64,000 nt of DNA from JBMYYR01 sp965243605 (GTDB lineage: Bacteria > Bacteroidota > Bacteroidia > Flavobacteriales > CAJXXR01). Under the pieces are notes generated by a model that saw only the letters and a program-made list of their open reading frames with translations, had not been told where the DNA came from and made no database searches. Both the position numbers and the translations under genes were made by a program. The DNA is taken from NCBI GenBank assembly GCA_965243605.1, contig CBDEVQ010000033.1:39731-103730 (forward strand), written 5' to 3'. Below, piece by piece: positions 9,300 to 17,416 of the stretch (position 1 is the stretch's first letter; every line of letters starts with the position of its first letter).

Positions 9300-9695
9300 C
9301 CTGTATAATGTATTTTAAGACTCAACCATAGATGTTTGAGAATAACGTGTGAACTTATTCATGCGCTTAAAACAATTCTTAGTATAAGCGAATAACCGTT
9401 TAATAATTGAACTTAATCTTTCTTAGTTTATTAAATCGTGTTACTCACAAATGTAATAATATAAAGGGTTGAAACCAATTGTTTTTGCCTGTTTTAACGA
9501 TAATATTAAGGCTTTATTTAACAACTTCTCCATTTATTATTATCCTATAAACAAAGGGTCTCTATGTAATGGCTTATGTTTTTAAACAATGGTCTTAAAA
9601 TAATAATGGCAAATTAATGCTACAGAATAAAATTCTATAAAATTAATTTGCCATTTGTATAACAGGGGAGTTATATGTATTAAATCTATTGTTTT
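9300..9695. other. Non-coding gap with a 14-bp inverted repeat
   Basis: No credible ORF. The only structure seen is a perfect 14-bp inverted repeat, AATGGCAAATTAAT at 9605-9618 with its complement at 9642-9655 and a 23-nt loop. It could be an old terminator or an operator; the long loop and lack of a U-tract make either uncertain. Confidence 0.4.
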
Positions 9696-10294
9696 ACGAT
9701 GATTTGGACTTGTTGTTAAAAGAACAACAAGAGCGTTTTATTATCCAAACTTTAATTATTTGTTTAACCGCTATTTTAATTTTTATTTTCCTATTATTCC
9801 TACGTTATAAACTAAAAGTTAAATACACGCGACTACAATAAAATCAACTCAAGGAAGAATTAGATTATAAAAATAGAGAGCTCGCTACTAATGTTTTAAA
9901 CATCATGAAACGGAATGAATCGCTATCCGAAATTTCTGAAAAATTAAAAAATCTTAGAAAAAACATCAACCAATAAGACGCTAAAAAGTCAATACATCAA
10001 ATTTCATTAAAAATAGATCAGGTTGTTAAAAGTAATATTTGGTCCGATTTTGAAAAGCGATTTAATCAGGTTCATCCTTCATTTTACAATAATTTACATC
10101 ACGAATTTCCTGACCTTACGCCTAATGAAAAACGATTATGTGCCTTTTTAAAGTTGAATATGTCTACAAAAGAAATTTCAGAATTGACAGGGCAAAAGGT
10201 TGAATCTTTAGAGAAAGCTAGAACACGTTTACGCAAAAAATTAAATCTTACAAACACCAATGTAAATTTAATAAGCTTTGTCTCTCAGTTTTAA
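9696..10294 (+). pseudogene. Decayed TPR-HTH (LuxR-like) transcriptional regulator, 3' part
   Basis: One reading frame (ending TAA at 10292) gives a coherent protein tail interrupted by two in-frame TAA stops, after 'KYTRLQ' and after 'LRKNINQ'. Before the first stop is a TM helix ('FIIQTLIICLTAILIFIFLLFLRYKL'), then a coiled coil, and at the end a HTH: 'LTPNEKRLCAFLKLNMSTKEISELTG' then 'ESLEKARTRLRKKLNL'. This is the C-terminal half of the common Bacteroidetes regulators with N-terminal TPRs, a TM helix and a LuxR-like HTH. The TPR part is gone. Regulator identity by eye; no start codon context remains. Confidence 0.65.
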
Positions 10295-10420
10295 ACGAAT
10301 CTAAACACCTTCCCTACTATAAATACATTATCAACTACTAATATTGAGATTTACTTCTAAAAGCAATAGTATTTCTAATGAGTTACTTATTTTTGATTCT
10401 CGTTTATACTTTGATATTAT

Positions 10421-13183
10421 ATGAATTTGAAAAAACTATTCTTCCTTATTATAATAATTGGATTCTTTGGGCAATCCTTCGGTCAAATTGGAATTTTCCC
10501 AACCCAAACCAAATGGAAACGATTAAAAACGGAAACATTTGATGTTATCACGCCGTCTAATCAGATTTATGTAGGGTATAAAATTATGCAATACCTCCAC
10601 CAGTTTCAAAGGGAGGATTCTTTGTTAGGACACTACAAAGACAAGCGTACATATATTATTTATGGCGATCATGCTATTTCTAATGGTTTTGTAGGGCCTG
10701 GTCCGTATAGAAGTGGTTTGTATTTAACCCCACCTCAAAGTAATTTTATTGGACCTGGGAATTGGGTTAAAAATCTTGTAAATCACGAAAATCATCATTT
10801 TATACAACACGCCGATTCTAGAAAAGGGCTTCTTAAGTTCTCATATACGGTTCTTGGAGATTTTGCCGATAGTTTTTTATCTAATGTATATTTAATGGGC
10901 TGGTTTTGGGAAGGCGATGCTGTATTTAGAGAATCCTATGCCAATACCTATGGTAGAGGAAATTACAGCCACTTTTTAAACCGAAATCGTTTATTTGCCA
11001 AGCAAACCTTAAAATATTCAAAGACTCGTTTTAGTTATGCTTATAATAGACCCTATAATGCATACATTCCCAATCATTATAATTTAGGGTACGAGATGGT
11101 TAATTACTTATCTAAAACAAACGCCAATGCTTTATACACAGCAATGGATGAAACTGTAGGTCGATTAACACGTTTACCTAAACAAATAAAAAAACAGACC
11201 GGTAAATCTCTATTTCAACATTATGAGTTGGCTTTAGATTCTGTGGCCAAAATGGATTCTAAGATGGACTATTTAATGCCAGAAACTATACTTAAACCAA
11301 CTCAAGATTATTTACACCAATCGTCTATTACAAATGCTCAATTAGAACAATCTTTTTACATAGAATACTCATTTTTAAAACCAGCCCAAGTATATCAAGA
11401 TCATAAACCTCTCTTTACCTTAGGTGCTGTACCTGATGGTACGCATCGTATACAGAGCAATGCCCATTATATTGTTTGGAATGAATTAAGAACGCATCCT
11501 AATTTTTCAACATTATCCTATTGCGAAATAATGGTTTGGGATATAAACAAAAAGAAAAAATCTCAACTTACAAAACAGAGTAAATCGTATTCACCAACCA
11601 TTCATCCAAAGAATAATACTCTGGCCTATTTAGAACTTAATTCTAAGTATCAATTTTCTATAAAAGAAATTAATATTACCACTGGTGAATCTCGTGTACT
11701 TTTAAACACTGAATCCGATTACTTAAGAAATTTAAATTACAGCGAAAATGGTGAATACATTACTTTTATTGATCAAAAAGTAGATCAGCAAATCCTATGT
11801 GTTCTTAATTTAAAAACCTTAGAAGTTGAATCTTTTGGATTAACTCAACTAAACCAGATTTCGAATGCCTTTTTAACAACAGATTTCACATTTGTTCTGA
11901 CTGCAGATTATAATAAATATGAATATATCTATCTGTATAATCCTAAAATGAATATGTTTAGACGTTCGGTAAAAGTTACGTCTGCATTTAAGCATATGCT
12001 TGTTAAAGATAAAGTAATGACTTTTGATTACCAGACCAACGATGGAATTCGTTCTGGAAAAATGGATTTAAACCGTATTGATTTCACAAATTTAAGTTCT
12101 CCAAGATCTTATATAAAACCTATGCCAACCCATTCAGATTCTATAAACGTTGATGAGGTTTCTTATCGAGGTGGAATTCCTAGATTACGTTTTCATTCTG
12201 TGATTCCTTTTGTATCTACTCAAGACGTACAAATCGATCTATATGCTAATGATTATCTGAGGAAAAATAATTTCTTATACCGATATTATCAGAATTTTGG
12301 TTCAGAAAACAGTGTGCATCAAGCCGTTTATACCTATGCTCATTTCCCTGTACACTTATCTGGAATTTTTACACATAGTAGCAGTGGAACTCGTAATATG
12401 GAGGTTGACAAATATTTTGTTTCTAGTTTTCAAGAAAACAAGTATGCGGTTCAAATGTCCTACCCTATTTCTGTTTTAAAATCTGGATATAGTTTGCAGA
12501 GCATTCCATCGGTTCAATGGGCACACCGAACAATAGACTCCGAAATTATAGAATTAAATTACGGTTCCAAACATTCCAATATAGATGCTAAAAACACATT
12601 TGTTTTTGCTAAAAACAGAGGAGGTTCAGCCTTAGGTTCTCCATTATACATCAGTTTAAACAACAGGTACGCTACCGATTTTAAAGAGTCGTATATTTCT
12701 GAAAACAGTTTACGCTTTGGGTTTAATCTATTGAATCATGAACATTTTTTAGAAGCCGAACTGGGTTTAATTAAAGAAAATACCGACAAAAATCTGTATC
12801 GATATAGACAAGAGGTTGTTACCCCAAGTACAGGGTATTTTTTAACAACAAGTTCATTAGGAATAAAAGATGAGTCGAATGGTGTATTTTTAAGTGATTT
12901 CTCTACGCACATAAAGATTAAAATGAAGAATACCATTGCCTACCCAAATATGAAGTTTACTGATTTCATTTTCTTAAAACGTATTCATATCGAGCCTTTT
13001 GTTGAGCAAAGTTTTTATCGTTTTAGAACTTCAGGAGATCAAAGGTTAACCTCTTATGGAAGTCATATTGCTTTTGATATTCAATGGGTAAAATCTTTAC
13101 CTGTTCAAATTCGATTTACTTATGCGAAAACTCCGGATTTAAAAAATAACTCAAGCTTTATAGGATTTGGATTGGTGTTTTAA
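10421..13183 (+). CDS. Secreted gluzincin-like peptidase with TolB-like propeller
   Basis: A 920-residue protein with signal peptide 'LFFLIIIIGFFGQSFG'. Residues about 30-280 look like a peptidase-MA/gluzincin domain: 'VNHENHHFIQH' contains HExxH (H-E-N-H-H, about residue 122), and 'GWFWEGDAVFRESYA' about 40 residues later supplies the EGxA Glu expected as third zinc ligand. A TolB-like repeat region follows ('YSPTIHPKNNTLAYLEL', 'LRNLNYSENGEYITFID'), and the last 350 residues are beta-rich, possibly a barrel. Peptidase activity is inferred from the motifs only. Stands alone; TATACTTTG about 25 bp before the ATG resembles a -7 element. Confidence 0.7.
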   Translation: MNLKKLFFLIIIIGFFGQSFGQIGIFPTQTKWKRLKTETFDVITPSNQIYVGYKIMQYLHQFQREDSLLGHYKDKRTYIIYGDHAISNGFVGPGPYRSGLYLTPPQSNFIGPGNWVKNLVNHENHHFIQHADSRKGLLKFSYTVLGDFADSFLSNVYLMGWFWEGDAVFRESYANTYGRGNYSHFLNRNRLFAKQTLKYSKTRFSYAYNRPYNAYIPNHYNLGYEMVNYLSKTNANALYTAMDETVGRLTRLPKQIKKQTGKSLFQHYELALDSVAKMDSKMDYLMPETILKPTQDYLHQSSITNAQLEQSFYIEYSFLKPAQVYQDHKPLFTLGAVPDGTHRIQSNAHYIVWNELRTHPNFSTLSYCEIMVWDINKKKKSQLTKQSKSYSPTIHPKNNTLAYLELNSKYQFSIKEINITTGESRVLLNTESDYLRNLNYSENGEYITFIDQKVDQQILCVLNLKTLEVESFGLTQLNQISNAFLTTDFTFVLTADYNKYEYIYLYNPKMNMFRRSVKVTSAFKHMLVKDKVMTFDYQTNDGIRSGKMDLNRIDFTNLSSPRSYIKPMPTHSDSINVDEVSYRGGIPRLRFHSVIPFVSTQDVQIDLYANDYLRKNNFLYRYYQNFGSENSVHQAVYTYAHFPVHLSGIFTHSSSGTRNMEVDKYFVSSFQENKYAVQMSYPISVLKSGYSLQSIPSVQWAHRTIDSEIIELNYGSKHSNIDAKNTFVFAKNRGGSALGSPLYISLNNRYATDFKESYISENSLRFGFNLLNHEHFLEAELGLIKENTDKNLYRYRQEVVTPSTGYFLTTSSLGIKDESNGVFLSDFSTHIKIKMKNTIAYPNMKFTDFIFLKRIHIEPFVEQSFYRFRTSGDQRLTSYGSHIAFDIQWVKSLPVQIRFTYAKTPDLKNNSSFIGFGLVF

Positions 13184-13258
13184 AATATAAATTTATTCAT
13201 GTTACTTTAAATTTTCCACTATCTTTTAAATACCATTAAAGTCAATTAATATTCTATT

Positions 13259-13711
13259 ATGAAGAAATTTTTCATCCTCATTATCACCTCATTCCTAATG
13301 TTTACCAGATGCTCAACAGATGAGGATAATGGCTTTAATGGATTATCAATATCTGAATTAAAAGGTGAATGGATACTAATAGAACGTAAACAGGGAGATA
13401 GTTCAAATGATCTTATTAATTTAAATAGTTGCGAAAGTGGAGATAAATTAATAATCACGAACAATAATGGATTATGTACTCATATAATAGCAAATACATC
13501 AAATGATCCTTGTGGGTATGATAATTTGAGTCTTAAATTATCAGAAAGCACGTATTATCTTAAAATTGTAGAGAAAATAGATTCTTCGAATTTAGAATAT
13601 TCTAGTTGCAATATTATACAAACTACAAATTATGGGAAAGCCATAAATTTACGTTATTATTTACCTGGTAACCCTGAATATTATTCGGATATATTTAAAA
13701 GAGTTGAATAA
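13259..13711 (+). CDS. Lipocalin-like lipoprotein
   Basis: A 150-residue protein with lipobox-like 'SFLMFTRC' (Cys about 19), then 'LSISELKGEWILIERKQG', the typical opening strand of Bacteroidetes lipocalin-like lipoproteins, followed by about eight short strands. Ligand unknown. It follows the gluzincin gene by 75 bp on the same strand. A short decayed copy of its 'SISELKGEWILIER' region is found at 13828. Confidence 0.65.
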   Translation: MKKFFILIITSFLMFTRCSTDEDNGFNGLSISELKGEWILIERKQGDSSNDLINLNSCESGDKLIITNNNGLCTHIIANTSNDPCGYDNLSLKLSESTYYLKIVEKIDSSNLEYSSCNIIQTTNYGKAINLRYYLPGNPEYYSDIFKRVE

Positions 13712-13827
13712 TAATTATTCTTATGAATACGTTTAAATGTTGATTTGTAAAAAAACATTAATATGCAGTATCCCCTCATTATTTATGCCTTTTGGGTGTT
13801 GTAAGGTTAATTTTATAATACTAATTT

Positions 13828-13908
13828 ATGAAGATAAGTATTGTTGAATTAAAGGGTAGGTTCATTATAGAACGAAGGTCTGTTTATTCTCCTAAGACCA
13901 TGTTTTGA
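13828..13908 (+). pseudogene. Fragment related to the lipocalin-like gene
   Basis: Reads MKISIVELKGRFIIERR then runs to a stop after 26 codons. The segment 'ISIVELKGRFIIER' parallels 'LSISELKGEWILIER' of the gene 500 bp upstream, so this looks like the remnant of a tandem duplicate. Short, therefore uncertain. Confidence 0.35.
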
Positions 13909-13922
13909 ATTAGAGTATTTAC

Positions 13923-14909
13923 CTACATAATACGTTTAATAAAGGCTCTTACTTCATCTAAATTTGGTAATTCTCCTATTTTACAATCCGTTCTACTTTT
14001 ACCTCCTTCCTCTTCCAAAAAAATATTGTAGTTTTTACAAGAATTAAAAATATCGAACTCTTGTTTCTTAACATTCCAAACCACTCCTTTTTGTTCAAAA
14101 CGGGTATTTTGAAATCCGTAAACATTTGACTTTGAATAAGCAAATTCGAATTCCGAATACAGGAATTGTTTTCCACCCATAAGAACTCTAAAGAAAGTAT
14201 TAAACTCTTTTACACTTTGATTTTTATCATTTTTACTTTTATTATCCAAGACCGCTCCCGCTCTAAAATATAAATATCCATGAAAGGAAACAGCAAAACA
14301 CCTGGATACAACATTATTAGAAGACTCATAAAAAAAGTCACATATATCTGGTAATGTATCTATTTTAGTGACTTGTCTTCCTTTTCTTTCAACTGGAATA
14401 AGCACTGCTTTTTGAGGTGCCTTTAAATTAAAACTTTCTAAAGACATATAAACACCATAGGGATAATTTGGTCTAAACTTACCGGCATCAATTTCACGTA
14501 TTATCTCAGACTTATTCCCTTGTTTGCCTTGATCATTAGAATTTGTTGAGTTCTCAAGCTCAATTAATTGGTTTTCAATCCCAATTCTATAATCATAGAA
14601 TAATGTATCTGTCTCGTCAATCAATACAAGTAAGCGGTTGTATTCAAACCGACCTTCTATTATCTTCTCAATGGTAAATACCCTCCCTAATAAATCAGAT
14701 TTAGAAGATAGTTGCCCACTAATTGGTTTAAATCTAAATTTATTACCTGTTTTATAAGCCTCATTATACATATATACATTAGGGATTCCCTTTTTGGTAT
14801 TATCTGAAATTGACACTTTTGTTCCAATTTGAAAATCAAAGCCATTCTCTTGTGCCTTGCCCATAAAAATTGATGAAATAAATATAAAAAGTAACAGTCC
14901 TTTTTTCAT
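13923..14909 (-). CDS. Hypothetical secreted protein
   Basis: I start it at the ATG giving 'MKKGLLLFIFISSIFMGKAQ', a clear signal peptide ending at AQ; an upstream in-frame ATG would add 16 residues without export features. The mature protein (about 310 aa) is mixed alpha/beta with strands such as 'KFRPNYPYGVYMSLESFNL' and 'QFLYSEFEFAYSKSNVYGF'. I recognise no family. Exported, monocistronic as far as visible, and divergent from the zinc-type operon at 15192. Confidence 0.65.
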   Translation of the reverse strand: MKKGLLLFIFISSIFMGKAQENGFDFQIGTKVSISDNTKKGIPNVYMYNEAYKTGNKFRFKPISGQLSSKSDLLGRVFTIEKIIEGRFEYNRLLVLIDETDTLFYDYRIGIENQLIELENSTNSNDQGKQGNKSEIIREIDAGKFRPNYPYGVYMSLESFNLKAPQKAVLIPVERKGRQVTKIDTLPDICDFFYESSNNVVSRCFAVSFHGYLYFRAGAVLDNKSKNDKNQSVKEFNTFFRVLMGGKQFLYSEFEFAYSKSNVYGFQNTRFEQKGVVWNVKKQEFDIFNSCKNYNIFLEEEGGKSRTDCKIGELPNLDEVRAFIKRIM

Positions 14910-15119
14910 CTGTAAAATCATATTATAATAACCTATAATTCTTTGTAAATAAATCAATTTTTAATCCTAAAATCGAATGACTTTTTACATTGATATTAAA
15001 GGGAAATTGGTGAATACCTCAACCGATAGAGGTGGGTATAAATTTAGAAAAATAAGAGTAAATACCATCCCCTTTCTTCATTCCTTTTATGATTTGGAAT
15101 TGCTATTTTCAATTTATTT

Positions 15120-15138
15120 AACGCAACTTAGTTGCGTT
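15120..15138. promoter_or_regulatory. Perfect 9-1-9 palindrome, candidate Zur/Fur-family operator
   Basis: AACGCAACTTAGTTGCGTT is a perfect 9-bp inverted repeat around one central base. It covers the TTG (15132-15134) that serves as -33 element for the operon starting at 15192, which is where a repressor would bind. The operon content (DUF1826, ZigA-type GTPase) points to the zinc sensor Zur. The regulator assignment is inference. Confidence 0.6.
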
Positions 15139-15161
15139 TACAGAAATCTTATCTATATTTG
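15132..15161 (+). promoter_or_regulatory. Flavobacterial promoter of the zinc-type operon
   Basis: TTG at 15132-15134, a 19-bp spacer, and TATATTTG at 15154-15161 match the Bacteroidetes consensus TTG-N17-23-TAnnTTTG. The -7 box is 31 bp before the first ATG (15192). Confidence 0.65.
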
Positions 15162-15191
15162 CATTATAGTAACGGTTAAACAATCCCTTTT

Positions 15192-15851
15192 ATGATTCCT
15201 TTAAAACAAGATATAGATACAGACATAAAAAGTTCAGAAAATTGGATTATTGGCTCTAATTCTAAAGCCTTTAAGCATATTAATCGTGAAGAAATAAACA
15301 TTGTTATTTCAGAAAGAAATATTCATAATTTGACACTTGAGATTAATCAATTGCTACAACAAGACCTGAAGTTTAGATCGAGTGGAGATATTCATAAAAT
15401 CATAAACGAAATCACCACTTTTCTTACGCCAGATTCATATCAGTTACTCATTGAAGATATAAAAGAAGTTCTTAATGCCTTTAATACCGTTACAAACACC
15501 AATGAATTCAGGCTTCTATTAGCTACGGTAAACACAAATTTGTGTAGACGATTCCATACGGACATTAATGATTTACGCCTGTTATGTACATATAGTGGAC
15601 CAGGAACATTATGGCTTTCTGACGATAATATTAACCAAGAAGCTTTAAATAATTACCATGATAATGCTAATATCGTTATTAACGAAAATAAAATTAAACA
15701 GGTTAAAACCGGTGCTCTAGTTCTTTTAAAAGGGGCCTTATTTCCTAACAAAGTCACTAAAGCAGCCGTTCATCGTAGTCCCACAATTGAAGAAAGTGGA
15801 CAAAAACGACTTTTACTAAGAATAGATACTAATAATACACTAAACTTTTAG
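15192..15851 (+). CDS. DUF1826 protein, candidate zinc-starvation gene
   Basis: A 219-residue cytoplasmic protein. Its second half carries the DUF1826 pattern: 'CRRFHTDINDLRLLCTYSGPGTLWL', 'VKTGALVLLKGALFP', and 'AAVHRSPTIEESGQKRLLLRID'. The conserved Cys/His/Asp residues in 'CRRFHTD' and the His of 'VHRSP' could bind a metal. Biochemical function is not established; family members usually sit beside COG0523 GTPases under Zur control, as here. First gene of a four-gene operon, 2 bp before the next ORF. Confidence 0.85.
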   Translation: MIPLKQDIDTDIKSSENWIIGSNSKAFKHINREEINIVISERNIHNLTLEINQLLQQDLKFRSSGDIHKIINEITTFLTPDSYQLLIEDIKEVLNAFNTVTNTNEFRLLLATVNTNLCRRFHTDINDLRLLCTYSGPGTLWLSDDNINQEALNNYHDNANIVINENKIKQVKTGALVLLKGALFPNKVTKAAVHRSPTIEESGQKRLLLRIDTNNTLNF

Positions 15852-15853
15852 AT

Positions 15854-16066
15854 ATGATCCCTCAAACTTTTCAAGAATGGAAAACCTGTATCACAGTTGG
15901 TTGTAAAATTCAATTAACAACAGCCTTTGCAGAGAAAAGATTAAACGTTTATGAGGACCTTACAAATCCTGAAACACAAAAATTCTTAAAGCGATACGGT
16001 CAACAGCATTTAAGTAATGTTATCTCGTGGTATAAACAAGTCCTTATTACACCTCGCCAGTTATAA
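15854..16066 (+). CDS. Small unknown protein in the zinc-type operon
   Basis: A 70-residue basic, helical protein ('MIPQTFQEWKTCITVGCKIQLTTAFAEKRLNVYEDL', 'FLKRYGQQHLSNVISWYKQ') that starts 2 bp after DUF1826 and 65 bp before the M23 gene. No family recognised. Two cysteines (C12, C17) spaced CxxxxC may be worth noting. The tight spacing argues for a real, co-translated gene. Confidence 0.6.
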   Translation: MIPQTFQEWKTCITVGCKIQLTTAFAEKRLNVYEDLTNPETQKFLKRYGQQHLSNVISWYKQVLITPRQL

Positions 16067-16130
16067 ATACATTAATTATCAACACTATAAATGTCGCCTA
16101 AAAATAAAGCGCATTTTGAAAAAAAGTAAT

Positions 16131-17393
16131 ATGATTAAATACCTAGGGCTTTGGTTAATACTCATTAGCCTATTCTTCTCCTGTGATAACAAAACGTCTA
16201 AGTTAGAGGTTGTAACCATAGAAAGCCAAAACACTACTATGGACTCTTCCAATTTATTTTTTGGCTATAACCTCGATTCGTTTCTTGTTGTTCAGAAAAC
16301 TATTAATTACGGAGAAACTCTAGGTGGAATTCTTAATAATCATGGGGTTAATTTTACAAAAATAAACGAATTAGCGAAAGCTTCTGAACCTGTTTTTGAT
16401 GTTCGAGATTTTAAGGTCGGGAAAGAATATATAATTTTAAAATCTTTAGACTCAAATAAAACAGCATTAAAGTTTATTTATAAAGCGAACCCCATAGATT
16501 ATTATTTCTATAATTTATCTGATTCTATTTTTGTTGAACACCAAACTAAACCTATTGTTCTAAAACGATTATTCGCCTCTGGGATAATTGAAGGTTCCTT
16601 ATCTCAAACGATGGATAAAGCAGGATTATCTCAGCGCTTGGTAATGGCTTTTGCCGATGAAATTTATCCCTGGACAATAAACTTTTTTAATATACAACCT
16701 GGCGATAAATTTAAAGTTATATATGATGCAAAGTATGTAGATGGAGCCTTTGTTGGAATTGGGAAAATATATGCTGCAAACTTTCGTCATCTCAAAGATG
16801 ACCATTATGCCTTTAACTTTAACGGAGCAGGATTTGAAGATTACTTTGATGATGAAGGGAATAATTTAAGAATGGCCTTTTTGAAAGCTCCTGTTCAATT
16901 CACCCGTATTTCATCTAAATTTCAACCTAGACGACGTCACCCCGTTACAGGGTTTGTAAAAGCTCATAAAGGAACGGACTTCGCGGCGCCTAAAAACACA
17001 CCCATTTTTTCAACAACAGATGGTACCGTAACTCATGCCCAGTACAGTAAGTTTAATGGTAACTATGTTAAAGTAAAACATAACACAACCTATACCACCC
17101 AATATCTGCATATGAATAAAATCGCAAAACATATGAAACCTGGTAAAAAGGTTAAACAAGGTGAAGTGATTGGTTATGTAGGAAAAACAGGACTTGCGAC
17201 GGGTTATCATGTCTGTTATCGTTTTTGGGTTAACGGTAAGCAAAGAGATCCTTTTAAAGTCAAATTACCACCATCTAAACCGATAGAAGAACAATATAAA
17301 TCCGAATTATTTGCATCTATAGCGCATTATAAAACAATATTCAACCGATATAACTTTAAAAACGGTAAAGTCTTTCTAGACGAAATTGCATAA
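16131..17393 (+). CDS. M23-family (LytM) endopeptidase lipoprotein
   Basis: Peptidoglycan endopeptidase. I start at ATG 16131, giving 'YLGLWLILISLFFSC', a lipoprotein signal; a longer frame from 16017 runs through the preceding gene. The N-terminal half has LysM/OPA-like features ('TINYGETLGGILNNHGVNFTKINELAKAS'). The LytM domain shows 'HKGTDFAAPKNTP' (HxxxD zinc motif), 'TTQYLHMNKI' (catalytic His) and 'TGYHVCYRFWVNG', where the usual HxH reads H-V-C, so the second His, normally a zinc ligand, is Cys. Its place in a Zur-like operon recalls the Zur-controlled endopeptidase ShyB of Vibrio. Gap to the GTPase gene is 23 bp. Confidence 0.88.
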   Translation: MIKYLGLWLILISLFFSCDNKTSKLEVVTIESQNTTMDSSNLFFGYNLDSFLVVQKTINYGETLGGILNNHGVNFTKINELAKASEPVFDVRDFKVGKEYIILKSLDSNKTALKFIYKANPIDYYFYNLSDSIFVEHQTKPIVLKRLFASGIIEGSLSQTMDKAGLSQRLVMAFADEIYPWTINFFNIQPGDKFKVIYDAKYVDGAFVGIGKIYAANFRHLKDDHYAFNFNGAGFEDYFDDEGNNLRMAFLKAPVQFTRISSKFQPRRRHPVTGFVKAHKGTDFAAPKNTPIFSTTDGTVTHAQYSKFNGNYVKVKHNTTYTTQYLHMNKIAKHMKPGKKVKQGEVIGYVGKTGLATGYHVCYRFWVNGKQRDPFKVKLPPSKPIEEQYKSELFASIAHYKTIFNRYNFKNGKVFLDEIA

Positions 17394-17416
17394 ACGATCA
17401 ATAAAAACATTAAATC

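Noticed and set aside
14977..15195. 72-codon plus-strand ORF before the zinc operon
   Set aside because: It runs across the candidate operator and promoter and has no protein-like pattern; the region is regulatory.
16017..16130. Longer N-terminus for the M23 protein
   Set aside because: It overlaps the preceding 70-aa gene and places 38 residues before a clear lipoprotein signal; ATG 16131 is preferred.
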